From an uncultured Lactobacillus sp. (GTDB lineage Bacteria > Bacillota > Bacilli > Lactobacillales > Lactobacillaceae), in NCBI RefSeq assembly GCF_947367085.1, contig NZ_CANBCP010000007.1, positions 1 to 62,348 of the forward strand: a stretch of 62,348 nt of DNA, written 5' to 3'. The first letter of the stretch is position 1, and every line of letters begins with the position of its first letter. Shown here piece after piece: positions 1 through 8,276 of the stretch. A program made the translations under genes and the position numbers. The notes beneath the pieces are model-generated. The model was not told the origin of the DNA. It made no database searches and saw only the letters and a program-made list of their open reading frames with translations.

Positions 1-1
1 A

Positions 2-947
2 TCAAAAGAAAAAGGACTTGCATCTGATACCAGCCAAAGCACAGATACAAGTTCCATGAGTTACAATTTATCTGAAAATAATAATACTATTGTCTTTGAG
101 AAAAAAGAAAGAAATGATAATTTACCTCAGATAAGTTTTGGTAGTATGCCAAATGATGGTGGAAGTTTCATTATTTCAGACAATGAATTTAGGTCTTTAC
201 CAATAAGCAGAAAAATTCTTTTTAAAAAGTATGTAGGTTCATCTGAATTTATTAATTCTAATATTAGATATTGCTTGTGGCTTTATAACGTTAAAGAGAA
301 TAAATACGCTGATGATATTTATGTGAATAACATAATCAACAAAGTGAGATCTTATAGACTTGAGAGTAAGAGAACGGCAACTCAAAAATTAGCAAATTAT
401 CCACAACTATTTGGAGAAATCCGATGGCATAATTCAAATGCAATTATCATAACGTGTATCTTCAAAAAATAGATTGTATGTTCCGATGGGGTATATACAA
501 CCAGATACGGTTATTTCTGATTCTGCTATGGCTATATATGATGCACCTTTATGGTTACTAGGGCTGCTTGAATCACGTATGCATATGACATGGTTAAGGG
601 CAGTTGGTGGACGATTAAAAACGGATTATCGTTATTCAGCGAGTCTTGTCTATAATACTTTTCCGGTTCCTAAATTGTCTACTCGTCGTATTAATGAAAT
701 AGAAGGTCTTATTTTAAATATTCTGGATATTCGTGAAGAAGAAGGTGGAACCTTGGCAGAATTATATGGTTCTCCACTTGCTGAAAAGAATCCAAAACCA
801 ATGAATTCACGTCTTTTAGATGCTCATCAAGAACTTGATGAGGTAGTTGATAGAGCATATAAGTCTAATGGATTTAAAGATGATAATGAAAGATTGTCAT
901 TATTACTTGATATGTATAGTGAAAAGGTAGGGAAGGGTAATGAGTAG
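2..947 (+). pseudogene. MmeI-type restriction-modification protein, 3' part, frameshifted
   Basis: This is the C-terminal portion of a class I SAM-dependent DNA methyltransferase of the MmeI (Type IIL/IIG) kind; the N-terminal nuclease and methylase domains lie outside the window, and the frame is open to the left edge. The first part holds the target-recognition domain (FGSMPNDGG, then RYCLWL). The second holds the family's late TRD motif (LYVPMGY, SRMHMTWLRAVGGRLKTDYR, YNTFPVP) and the C-terminal helical part (LLDAHQELDEVVDRAY). The expected IIIPRVSSKNRLYVPMG passage is broken: the first frame runs into a stop at 470-472, while RVSSKNRLYVPMG reads on in another frame from 453. One base remains where a proline codon is expected at 450-452, so a 2-base loss (or 1-base gain) is likely. 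The last 8 nt overlap the next gene. The family call is firm; loss of function is inferred. Confidence 0.8.
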
Positions 948-1644
948 AGTGCCATATGCATTATTAATAGGAATTGAAAATCAATTAGAAAGTATATTTA
1001 ACACTAAACAAGAATTAATTGATTTGACTCAATACTTTGCTAAAAGTGTTGGTAAAGAAGTCCCCCTTACTGACGTTGTGGATGGGACTAAACGAGAAAT
1101 TTTAAGAAAAAATATAGGCTGCCTTTCTGATGATGAAATTTTTGACTTCATGTCCCAATTGGAAAAACTTAGTTATATAAAATATGAAGAGTATCTTTGT
1201 GAAGAAATAGATGAACTATTATCGTATCAAGATAATGGGAGTAGTAAATCAAGAGGAAGTATCACGGATTTGTTAAGTTGTTATCCTCAAAAAATAAAAA
1301 ATCAATGGAGAAAAGCTTGTTTATTCTTTGATAAAGGGGATTATAGAGAATCACTGGATGATATACGGCTGACAATAGAATTATTGGTTAAAGAAATTAC
1401 AAGATCAGAAAAGTCATTAGAAAATCAAAAGAGTAATTTGGGGAAATTCTTTAAAGTGAAAGGTATTAATAATCAAATTGTAAATTTATTCTGGAAGATG
1501 CTTGATATGTATATGAATATTCAAAATGATGAAGCAAAACATGATGTGCCTGAAAATCTAGGACATGAAGAAATAACCTTTTTAATGAATCAAGCTAGCT
1601 TAATTATTAGGTTCTTAGTAGATTGTGATAGTAAGGAATTTTAA
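940..1644 (+). CDS. Uncharacterised protein of the restriction operon
   Basis: I do not recognise a named family for this 234-residue protein. It is soluble, with no signal peptide or membrane segment. The N-terminal half is acidic and helical. The C-terminal half (about residues 118-234) is a helical bundle with an AKHD motif in a late helix, which resembles HEPN-type domains of abortive-infection proteins, although the usual R-x4-H pair is not evident. It overlaps the methylase by 8 nt (ATGAGTAG) and ends 2 nt before the helicase, so it is almost certainly translated with them. A role as accessory or effector subunit of the defence system is inference from position only. Confidence 0.7.
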   Translation: MSRVPYALLIGIENQLESIFNTKQELIDLTQYFAKSVGKEVPLTDVVDGTKREILRKNIGCLSDDEIFDFMSQLEKLSYIKYEEYLCEEIDELLSYQDNGSSKSRGSITDLLSCYPQKIKNQWRKACLFFDKGDYRESLDDIRLTIELLVKEITRSEKSLENQKSNLGKFFKVKGINNQIVNLFWKMLDMYMNIQNDEAKHDVPENLGHEEITFLMNQASLIIRFLVDCDSKEF

Positions 1645-1646
1645 TT

Positions 1647-3602
1647 ATGCAAGATAAAAATGTTGTTGAAGTAACATATCATCAAACCGGTAAAAGTACA
1701 AATACCAATGAATTAGGAATGCGTGAGATGCAGGCGCGTGTTTATCAACATAGAAATACTCAATATCTTTTAGTTAAAGCTCCACCTGCATCTGGTAAAT
1801 CTAGAGCGTTAATGTTTGTTGCTCTAGATAAGCTAGCTAATCAAGGTATCAAGAAGGTTATTGTAGCTGTACCAGAAAGAACAATTGGTAGATCTTTTAC
1901 AAATACAGATTTAATAAAATATGGTTTTTATGAAGATTGGCGTGTTGATCCTAAATATGATCTAACACTACCAGGCAGCGATAGTGGTAAAGTACAGAAA
2001 TTAGTAGATTTTTTAAATTCAAAAGATGGAAGAATTTTAATTTGTACGCATGCCACTTTGCGCTTTGCTTACGATAAAGTAGGGGATGATCATTCATTTG
2101 ATGATATCTTCCTAGCAATTGATGAATTCCATCATGTTTCTTCTGAAGATAGTTCAGTACTTGGAACAGCTTTGAAGAATATTATGCATAATTCTTCTGC
2201 ACATATCATGGCGATGACCGGCTCATACTTTAGAGGAGATTCTGCACCTATTCTTTCGCCAGAAGATGAACAATTATTTGATAAGGTTACTTACACTTAC
2301 TATGAACAACTAGATGGCTATCAATATTTGAAATCTTTTGGAATAGATTATAAATTTTACAGAGGTTCATATTTAGATGCTTTAGATGAGGCGTTAGATA
2401 CTGATAAGAAGACAATTATTCATATTCCAAGTATTAATTCCAGTGAATCAACTAAAGATAAATATAATGAAGTAGATTCAATTTTTGACGCTATAGGCGA
2501 TATTGTTGATCGAGATGAAAAAACAGGTATTTACAATATTAAAGATAAAAGAGCTGGTAAAATCTTAAAGGTTGCAGATTTAGTCAATGAAGACGGAAGA
2601 GAAAAGGTACAAGATTATCTAAGAGAAGATCTTAAAGGTCCTGATGATTTAGATATTATTGTTGCATTAAATATGGCTAAAGAAGGCTTTGATTGGCCAT
2701 GGGCAGAACAGGCTTTAACTATTGGTTATCGTCATTCATTAACTGAAATCGTTCAAATTATTGGTCGTGTAACGCGTGACAGTTCTAATAAAACACATGC
2801 TCAATTTACTAATATGATTGAACAACCTGATGCTAAAGATGGTGATGTTGAATATGCCGTGAATCAGATTTTGAAGGCTATTACTTCATCCCTATTGATG
2901 GAACAAGTTTTAGCACCTGAAATTCATTTAAAGAGAAGAACTCATAAGGATCAAAAATCAACAGGTGATGCAGACATTCTAATTAAGGGTCTGAGAGAAC
3001 CAACTTCTAAACGTGTTCAAAGTATTATTGAAAATGATTTGCCAGATTTAAAAGCTGCAATTTTACAAGACTCTGATGTTAAAAATGGTATTGCTGCAAA
3101 TGTTGATGCCGAAGTTATGAATAAGGAATTAATTCCGAAAGTTGTTATGACACGGTATCCAGATTTAACTAATGATGAAATTGATCAAGTTAGCCAATAT
3201 GCAGTGGCGGATACAGTATTACGGCATGCAGAAGTAGAAACTGCTAAAGATCAACAAGGCAATACAAATGCATTTTTAAAGATGGCAGATAAATTTATTA
3301 ATGTTGATGATTTAGATATTAATTTGATTGAATCAATTAATCCATTTCAACGGGCGTATGATGTCATGTCACAAAATATTGATAGTGATACTTTACGGAT
3401 AATTGAGAGAACAATTGATGCAAAGAAATATGATTTCTCGGATGAAGAACTTATACAATTGTATAAAAATTCTAAAGTATTCGTAGAAAGAGAAGGTCAT
3501 GCACCAAATAAAGATTCAAATAATGAAGAAGAAGTCCGTATGGCATATGCTTTGGCTAAACTGAGTGATATGAGAGCTAGAAGGAATAATCAAAATGGAT
3601 AA
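1647..3602 (+). CDS. SF2 DEAD/DEAH-like helicase of a defence operon
   Basis: A 651-residue superfamily 2 helicase/translocase. Motif I is PPASGKS (46-52), motif II is DEFH (159-162), motif III is AMTGSY (189-194) and motif VI is QIIGRVTRD (370-378), so both RecA domains are present. About 270 further residues at the C-terminus match nothing I know. This layout, with a DEFH box and a GRVTR arginine finger, is typical of helicases that accompany restriction enzymes, where ATP hydrolysis drives DNA translocation or remodelling. It starts 2 nt after the previous gene and overlaps the GIY-YIG gene by 8 nt (ATGGATAA), so expression is coupled. All motifs look intact, unlike the upstream methylase. 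Which DNA it acts on cannot be read from sequence. Confidence 0.85.
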   Translation: MQDKNVVEVTYHQTGKSTNTNELGMREMQARVYQHRNTQYLLVKAPPASGKSRALMFVALDKLANQGIKKVIVAVPERTIGRSFTNTDLIKYGFYEDWRVDPKYDLTLPGSDSGKVQKLVDFLNSKDGRILICTHATLRFAYDKVGDDHSFDDIFLAIDEFHHVSSEDSSVLGTALKNIMHNSSAHIMAMTGSYFRGDSAPILSPEDEQLFDKVTYTYYEQLDGYQYLKSFGIDYKFYRGSYLDALDEALDTDKKTIIHIPSINSSESTKDKYNEVDSIFDAIGDIVDRDEKTGIYNIKDKRAGKILKVADLVNEDGREKVQDYLREDLKGPDDLDIIVALNMAKEGFDWPWAEQALTIGYRHSLTEIVQIIGRVTRDSSNKTHAQFTNMIEQPDAKDGDVEYAVNQILKAITSSLLMEQVLAPEIHLKRRTHKDQKSTGDADILIKGLREPTSKRVQSIIENDLPDLKAAILQDSDVKNGIAANVDAEVMNKELIPKVVMTRYPDLTNDEIDQVSQYAVADTVLRHAEVETAKDQQGNTNAFLKMADKFINVDDLDINLIESINPFQRAYDVMSQNIDSDTLRIIERTIDAKKYDFSDEELIQLYKNSKVFVEREGHAPNKDSNNEEEVRMAYALAKLSDMRARRNNQNG

Positions 3603-4497
3603 TAATCGTCCTATTCATTCTTTAGATGATATTTTAAATGACGATTCTGCCCTGTTTACTAACAATACTTCTAAATCACTTAATTCAAAGTTATTTGATA
3701 CAGGCAAATTAAGAGAGATTAAGAAGGAACAGGAGAATGTTCCTGAGAATAAGTCCCGTAGAAAAAAGATGGATGGCTTTAACAAATATCGTCCATTGTT
3801 TGAAAGAGTCCATCAAGAATTAGCTTCAGGCAAACGACAATTGGTTCGTTTTGATAATAATGAAATTGAGCGTCATAAATTTTATGTTCTTAATGGTCAA
3901 TTATTATATATAGAATCAATAGGATCAGAATTTAAGAATAAAACGCGCAGTGCATCACAAACAGATGCTAGATTGCATGTGATCTATGATAATGGGACTG
4001 AAAATTATCCATTAAGAAATGGTTTAATTGCTTCGCTCTATGGTAGTAGGCAACGCGGGGTTTATGGTAAAGCTGTTACAGAACCAGATGAACAATTTAC
4101 TTTTGAAAATGAAGATCAAATTACTGGGTATGTCTATGTATTAAAGTCTCTAAGTAATAATCTTGAAATTAAACGAATACAGGAAGATCACGAACTGTAT
4201 AAGGTTGGTTTTACTTCTGGAACTGTAGAGCGTAGAATAGCTAATGCTGAAAATGAACCAACATATTTATATGGACCTGTAAAAGTTGTTGCAGAATATC
4301 AGGTTGTAAATCTAAATCCAGAAGTCTTAGAGACTTCACTACATCACGTATTAGAGCAATACCGTTTAGATGTAGATATAAAAGCGGGAAATGGTAAAAT
4401 TATTCATCCTCGTGAATGGTTTTTAGTTGATTTTGATACAATTAATAAATATATCAATGAGATCATAAGTAAGCTGCAAATTTCTAGTAATTATTAA
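3595..4497 (+). CDS. GIY-YIG nuclease family protein (T5orf172/MUG113-like)
   Basis: A 300-residue protein whose C-terminal third carries a GIY-YIG fold: GYVYVLKS (178-185) is the GIY strand, YKVGFTSG (202-209) the YIG strand, then arginines at 213-214 and ETSLHHVLEQYR (246-257), where the metal-binding Glu is expected. This variant is typical of T5orf172/MUG113-type nucleases. The first 60 residues are polar and probably disordered; residues 65-165 form an unassigned domain. It is the last gene of the operon and overlaps the helicase by 8 nt. The likely role is DNA cleavage by the helicase-guided complex, which is inference from neighbours. A terminator follows about 160 nt downstream. Confidence 0.8.
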   Translation: MDNNRPIHSLDDILNDDSALFTNNTSKSLNSKLFDTGKLREIKKEQENVPENKSRRKKMDGFNKYRPLFERVHQELASGKRQLVRFDNNEIERHKFYVLNGQLLYIESIGSEFKNKTRSASQTDARLHVIYDNGTENYPLRNGLIASLYGSRQRGVYGKAVTEPDEQFTFENEDQITGYVYVLKSLSNNLEIKRIQEDHELYKVGFTSGTVERRIANAENEPTYLYGPVKVVAEYQVVNLNPEVLETSLHHVLEQYRLDVDIKAGNGKIIHPREWFLVDFDTINKYINEIISKLQISSNY

Positions 4498-4654
4498 GAG
4501 GGCTCTTAGTTTATTTAAGTGGGTAACACTCATATTTTGTGATGCCAAAGAAAGTATCAAAGAGTGGTATGTCTGCAGGTGATAATTAGTACGAGTGCAG
4601 TTTCCAATATTTTGAATAAACATAATTATAAATGCGAGTAAAATATACCAAACA

Positions 4655-4685
4655 AAAAAGCCCCAACTTGTGTTGGAGCTTTTTT
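4655..4685. terminator. Bidirectional terminator between defence operon and abi gene
   Basis: AGCCCCAAC and GTTGGAGCT form a 9-bp stem with one C-A mismatch and a 4-nt loop, with a run of A on the left and of T on the right. It can end the plus-strand operon and the minus-strand Abi gene. The rest of the gap between these genes shows no credible coding region. Confidence 0.75.
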
Positions 4686-4761
4686 CTATAACCAATCTTA
4701 ACTACTGTCTTAATTAGCTAACGGTCTAACCGTTATTTCCTCATGAATCATATTAGACTTT

Positions 4762-5658
4762 TTATGAAAGAGAGTCAATTAGTTTGGTTAGGATTGATAT
4801 AAAAGTATTGATTTTTTGATTATCAGAATACCATTCACTGTGCCGATTGAATCTCTGAATAAGACGCTTCCCTTCTCTAACTCTGTGATCTGCTAACTTT
4901 TTGCTTTGAATTTTTCGATGAAGATAAAACGTGGAAATTAAGTCATTTATCTTCAAATCAGTGATATAGTCTTTTGAAATACCCATCTGTTCCCCAATTG
5001 ACATAACAGCTGCAGATGGATGACGTAAAAATTCTTTGTCCGAAAAAAGATTTATCAAAAAGGGATCACTATGCGCACATGCATTTCTAATATTTTTACA
5101 AAACTTTAGATGAGCGTGGATTTGTCTAAGATTCTTAGTTTTATACTTTTTATAGTAAAAGTCAATAAATAGAGATAAAACACCAAATGATGAAATTTCC
5201 ATAAAGACCCAAATTGGCATATTAGAATGATATTTATTATACAAATCCTGTAAATATCTATTTTTCTTTAATTGAGTTAACGTATGTTCATATTGCGTAG
5301 GATATTTATCTTTAAATTCTTGGATTATTGAGTAACCATCTTCATTTGGATTGTTGGAAATATTGGTAATAATAAAAGTTTTGATACCATGCTCTATGTC
5401 TAATGTAATCTCTAATAGATACTCTCTTAATTGCCCGTCAATTGCAGCTAAATCTGTTAGATAAGCAAAGTCTAAGTTAATGTATTTACCCTCGGTATCT
5501 TTAGCAAAATTTTTTCTATAAGAGCCCAATTTGAAATAATAGTTGGTTGTATCTAACATATGTTGGGCTTCTGATGTGTTCAGGTAATTGAAGGTTATTC
5601 CCTTAGTTTTAAGGTGCTGTATAAGCTCTGTTGTAGTACACATTTTTTTGTGTGACAT
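4762..5658 (-). CDS. Abi_2 family abortive infection protein (AbiD/AbiF-like)
   Basis: A 298-residue protein of the Abi_2 family, which includes lactococcal AbiD and AbiF and causes abortive phage infection. Family hallmarks are the N-terminal LIQHLKTKGI (12-21), the NYYFKLGSYRKNF stretch (39-51) and the HEPN active-site motif RNACAHSDP (R191, H196, spacing R-x4-H), so a metal-independent RNase activity is expected. It is transcribed away from HxlR as a single gene, from an extended -10 TGATATAAT just upstream (5692-5700, read on the minus strand). Together with the neighbouring restriction operon it makes this a defence island. The family call is firm; the trigger is unknown. Confidence 0.85.
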   Translation of the reverse strand: MSHKKMCTTTELIQHLKTKGITFNYLNTSEAQHMLDTTNYYFKLGSYRKNFAKDTEGKYINLDFAYLTDLAAIDGQLREYLLEITLDIEHGIKTFIITNISNNPNEDGYSIIQEFKDKYPTQYEHTLTQLKKNRYLQDLYNKYHSNMPIWVFMEISSFGVLSLFIDFYYKKYKTKNLRQIHAHLKFCKNIRNACAHSDPFLINLFSDKEFLRHPSAAVMSIGEQMGISKDYITDLKINDLISTFYLHRKIQSKKLADHRVREGKRLIQRFNRHSEWYSDNQKINTFISILTKLIDSLS

Positions 5659-5691
5659 ATTTTAACCTTGATCTGTTAATGTTATATGTTA

Positions 5692-5700
5692 ATTATATCA
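5692..5700 (-). promoter_or_regulatory. Extended -10 promoter of the abi gene
   Basis: Read on the minus strand this is TGATATAAT, a perfect -10 with the TG extension, about 35 nt before the Abi start codon. No good -35 is visible. Confidence 0.55.
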
Positions 5701-5800
5701 GATCGTATGTTCGCTAATATCTATACATTATTTTAAAATGTTAAAAATTTCCTTCTTATTCGTTTTTACGTTAGGTAACGCTTTGTGTTATAAGGTATAT

Positions 5801-6010
5801 CATTCATGTTGTAACTTCAATTGATGGAATGACTGCAGACTTTGTGCAAATTCCATAAGATGTTTAAGTAAGATTTCTACACGAATTGTAGATAAAATGT
5901 AACCATATTAACCGGGTAGCTTATGATATCACCAGTAAGCTGTTTTCCACTATTGAGTGGGAATAAAAGTGGATATAAGATAAGCTCGCAATTAATTTTG
6001 CGGGCTTTTA
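5801..6010 (+). ncRNA. Candidate structured small RNA ending in a terminator
   Basis: This gap has no credible gene, but the plus strand carries a run of inverted repeats: ATGGAAT/ATTCCAT (5824-5856), TCTACA/TGTAGA (5876-5892), AGCTTA/TAAGCT (5918-5941) and TTCCACT/AGTGGGA (5945-5962), followed by a GC-rich hairpin and T-rich tail at 5982-6010. A possible promoter is TTTACG at 5765-5770 and TATAAG at 5789-5794, with 18-nt spacing, giving an RNA of about 210 nt. No plus-strand gene lies upstream that would need this terminator. It runs antisense into the last codons of the HxlR gene. I recognise no known RNA family; AT-rich DNA gives such repeats by chance, so confidence is modest. Confidence 0.35.
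5982..6010 (+). terminator. Terminator of the candidate RNA / end of hxlR gene
   Basis: AAGCTCGCAA pairs with TTGCGGGCTT (one G-U) around a 6-nt loop and is followed by TTATT on the plus strand. It overlaps the stop codon of the minus-strand HxlR gene and may serve both strands weakly. Nearly the same hairpin recurs at 12701-12730. Confidence 0.6.
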
Positions 6011-6343
6011 TTCATGCAATTGATTATATTTATTTCCCCATTTTTCCATTTCTAGAATTAATGGAGTGAGGGTTTTGCCTAATGCAGTTAGTTGATAGCT
6101 GGTTTTAGGTGGTACACTTGGAAAAATCGTTTTATCAATAATTTGATCATTTTCTAATTCCTTTAATTGAAGTGATAACATTCGTCTTGAACAGTTGGGC
6201 ATCAGTTTTTGTAATTCATTGAATCGGCAATTCTTTTCTTTGATTAAATGATAGATAATAACGCTTTTCCATTTCCCTGAAATAATTTGAAGCGTACTTT
6301 CAACAGGGCAACCTTCGGCGCAGTTATAAATATGATGTGGCAT
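6008..6343 (-). CDS. HxlR-type winged-helix regulator
   Basis: An 111-residue MarR/HxlR-family regulator. It has the family N-terminus with a cysteine pair (C8 and C12) before the first helix, then the wHTH core (SGKWK, MPNCSRRMLSLQLKEL) and the beta-wing (KTSYQLTALGKTL). HxlR proteins such as YodB and CatR of Bacillus sense electrophiles or oxidants through such a cysteine and repress a neighbouring oxidoreductase. Here the gene is divergent from a quinone-oxidoreductase-like gene 156 nt away, with TTAC/GTAA dyads between, so this pair is probably its target. The family call is firm; the redox role is inference. Confidence 0.88.
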   Translation of the reverse strand: MPHHIYNCAEGCPVESTLQIISGKWKSVIIYHLIKEKNCRFNELQKLMPNCSRRMLSLQLKELENDQIIDKTIFPSVPPKTSYQLTALGKTLTPLILEMEKWGNKYNQLHE

Positions 6344-6416
6344 TTTTTCATCCTTCTCGTATTGATATTAATATCATTCTAAAGCTTGCAATTTAAATGA
6401 GCTAGGGAAGAATTTG

Positions 6417-6427
6417 TTACTTAGTAA
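6417..6427. promoter_or_regulatory. Candidate HxlR operator 1
   Basis: TTACTTAGTAA is a perfect palindrome around a single central base, and TTAC-Nx-GTAA is the core of known HxlR/YodB/CatR sites. It lies in the divergent promoter region. Confidence 0.5.
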
Positions 6428-6463
6428 GAAAAAATTCACTTCTTGTTTTTATCATTCATCTAC

Positions 6464-6480
6464 TTACAATTAATTAGTAA
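6464..6480. promoter_or_regulatory. Candidate HxlR operator 2
   Basis: TTACAATTAATTAGTAA has TTAC and GTAA half-sites 9 nt apart and sits just before the ribosome-binding site of the oxidoreductase gene, where a bound repressor would block transcription. Confidence 0.45.
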
Positions 6481-6499
6481 ATAGAAAAGGAGATAAAAA

Positions 6500-7522
6500 A
6501 TGAAAGCAATTGGATTTAAAAAGCATTTAAATATTGATGATCCCGAAAGCTTGATTGATTTTGAAACGCCAAAACCAACTGTTAAAGGACATGATTTATT
6601 GGTCAAAGTAAATGCAGTATCAGTTAATCCGGTAGACGTTGGAGTGAGAAAAGGTGGACGTGCAGTGTTAAAAACTCCAAAAATAATTGGCTGGGATGCA
6701 TGCGGTGTAGTTGAAGAGATAGGATCTGATGTTAGCTTATTTAAACCAGGTGATCGAGTATTTTATGCAGGTTCATTTATTCGTTCAGGTAGTGATAGTG
6801 AATATCAACTTGTTGATGAAAGAATAGTTGGTCATGCTCCTAAGTCTTTAAAAGATAATGAAGCAGCCGCAATGCCTTTAACTTCACTTACAGCTTATGA
6901 AGCCTTATTTGAACAAATGGGGTTACTTTGGAGTCAACAAAGTAATCAAGATAGAACAATTCTAATTATTAATGGTGCAGGTGGAGTAGGATCAGTGGCT
7001 ACTCAATTAGCTCATTTGGCTGGCTTAACCGTTATTGCTACTGCATCTCGTCCAGACAGTATTAAATGGACGCAAGATCATGGTGCTGATTATGTCGTAA
7101 ATCACCGTGAGGACTTGGTAAAACAAGTAAAAAGATTAGGATTCAAATATGTTGACTATATTTTAGAACTAAAGGATTTAGATGGTCACTGGAAAGAAAT
7201 GTGTGAACTAATTAAGCCTGAAGGACACATTGTTTCAATTACTGAAAATCGTCGACCAATCAATTTGAGATTATTAACTAAAAAGAAAGCGCACTTTTCA
7301 TGGGAATGGATGTATACCAAATCCTATTATCAGACCGAAAATATGATCAGCCAGCATGATATTTTAGATAAAGTTGCTCAGATGTTGGATAGTAGAAAAC
7401 TTAAATGCACTATGACCAAGTCATTAACACCTTTGAACGCTACCAATTTGCGAAAAGCTCATAAATTAGTAGAAAGTGGCCATATGACTGGTAAAGTCGT
7501 GGTTTCTAGTTGGAAGAACTAA
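6500..7522 (+). CDS. Zinc-binding-type alcohol dehydrogenase / quinone oxidoreductase
   Basis: A 340-residue MDR-superfamily NAD(P)H oxidoreductase. The GroES-like N-terminal domain has the VNPVDVG stretch; the Rossmann domain has IINGAGGVGSVATQLA, a glycine motif for NADPH. The usual catalytic zinc ligands are not obvious, so it belongs with the quinone oxidoreductase/zeta-crystallin side of the family, which reduces quinones or reactive enones. It is preceded by a good ribosome-binding site (AAAAGGAG) and lies opposite the HxlR gene. The substrate is unknown; electrophile detoxification is inferred from the regulator. Confidence 0.85.
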   Translation: MKAIGFKKHLNIDDPESLIDFETPKPTVKGHDLLVKVNAVSVNPVDVGVRKGGRAVLKTPKIIGWDACGVVEEIGSDVSLFKPGDRVFYAGSFIRSGSDSEYQLVDERIVGHAPKSLKDNEAAAMPLTSLTAYEALFEQMGLLWSQQSNQDRTILIINGAGGVGSVATQLAHLAGLTVIATASRPDSIKWTQDHGADYVVNHREDLVKQVKRLGFKYVDYILELKDLDGHWKEMCELIKPEGHIVSITENRRPINLRLLTKKKAHFSWEWMYTKSYYQTENMISQHDILDKVAQMLDSRKLKCTMTKSLTPLNATNLRKAHKLVESGHMTGKVVVSSWKN

Positions 7523-7615
7523 ATATAAATAGTTATTGGAAATAATGATTATTGATAAAAAAGCTCGCAATTTGCAGACTATTTACAATATTTTTCTTGT
7601 TGAGAAAGGTAAAGT

Positions 7616-8188
7616 CTAATCAATCATACTAAGTTCCCCTGTTCTCATTTTGAAAAAGAAAGTAGCCATTTCTTTAGCTGAATAGTAAGGATGTAATGTC
7701 CAGAAACGAATGATTCCGATTAAGGCAGAAATCCCGTAAAAGGAAAATAAATCCTGCATATCTTTTGAAATATCTAAATGCATAATGGGATGCGACAGTT
7801 CTTCCATTTGTAGTAGATGAGTCATTAATTTATTTGAAAAAGCTAAATCACCATTATCACTTAGGAGAATTTTTATCGTATTTAAATTTTGTTCAAAAAC
7901 CTTTAAAAAATTAGTTAAATATAGAATGCCGTTTTCAGATTTAACAGATAATTTATTAAGCATTTTATTGTGCGGCTTAGTAATTTTAGTGAAAAAATCT
8001 TGCTCAATTTGTTCTACAATTCCCCATTTATCATCAAAATGACGGTAGAGGGTAACTCTATTAATTCCGGCTTGTGCCGCAATTTCGCTCATAGTGACTT
8101 TATTTAGACTTTTTGAATTCATTAACTTTAAAATCGCAGTTTCGATCTTCTCATTTGTCTGATTATTTTTATTGATATATTTATTCAA
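7616..8188 (-). CDS. TetR family regulator
   Basis: A TetR-type repressor of about 190 residues. The N-terminal HTH is clear (IETAILKLMNSKSLNKVTM, then AAQAGINRVTLYRHFDDK); the rest is the ligand-binding helical domain. I chose the TTG at 8188 because GGAG lies 8 nt before it. An upstream ATG at 8203 gives 5 more codons, but it is part of that same GGAG stretch and has no ribosome-binding site of its own. It is divergent from the hydrolase and NAD(P)-binding genes with a short gap, so those two are its probable targets. The ligand is unknown. Confidence 0.85.
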   Translation of the reverse strand: MNKYINKNNQTNEKIETAILKLMNSKSLNKVTMSEIAAQAGINRVTLYRHFDDKWGIVEQIEQDFFTKITKPHNKMLNKLSVKSENGILYLTNFLKVFEQNLNTIKILLSDNGDLAFSNKLMTHLLQMEELSHPIMHLDISKDMQDLFSFYGISALIGIIRFWTLHPYYSAKEMATFFFKMRTGELSMID

Positions 8189-8276
8189 AATGCAACACTC
8201 CATTTAATTTTGTAGTTAAAGTATAACCGATTTTCTTATAAGATTAGACCAACAAATAAGAAATGAGGAAGTAAAT

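Noticed and set aside
464-469. Phase-variable A6 tract in the methylase
   Set aside because: The frame that matches the family already reads correctly through the A6 run; the break lies before it, at 450-452, so slippage in the run would not repair the gene.
4423-4695. A 90-residue minus-strand membrane protein
   Set aside because: It overlaps the end of the GIY-YIG gene and the terminator, lacks a ribosome-binding site, and its hydrophobic stretch comes from AT-rich antisense sequence.
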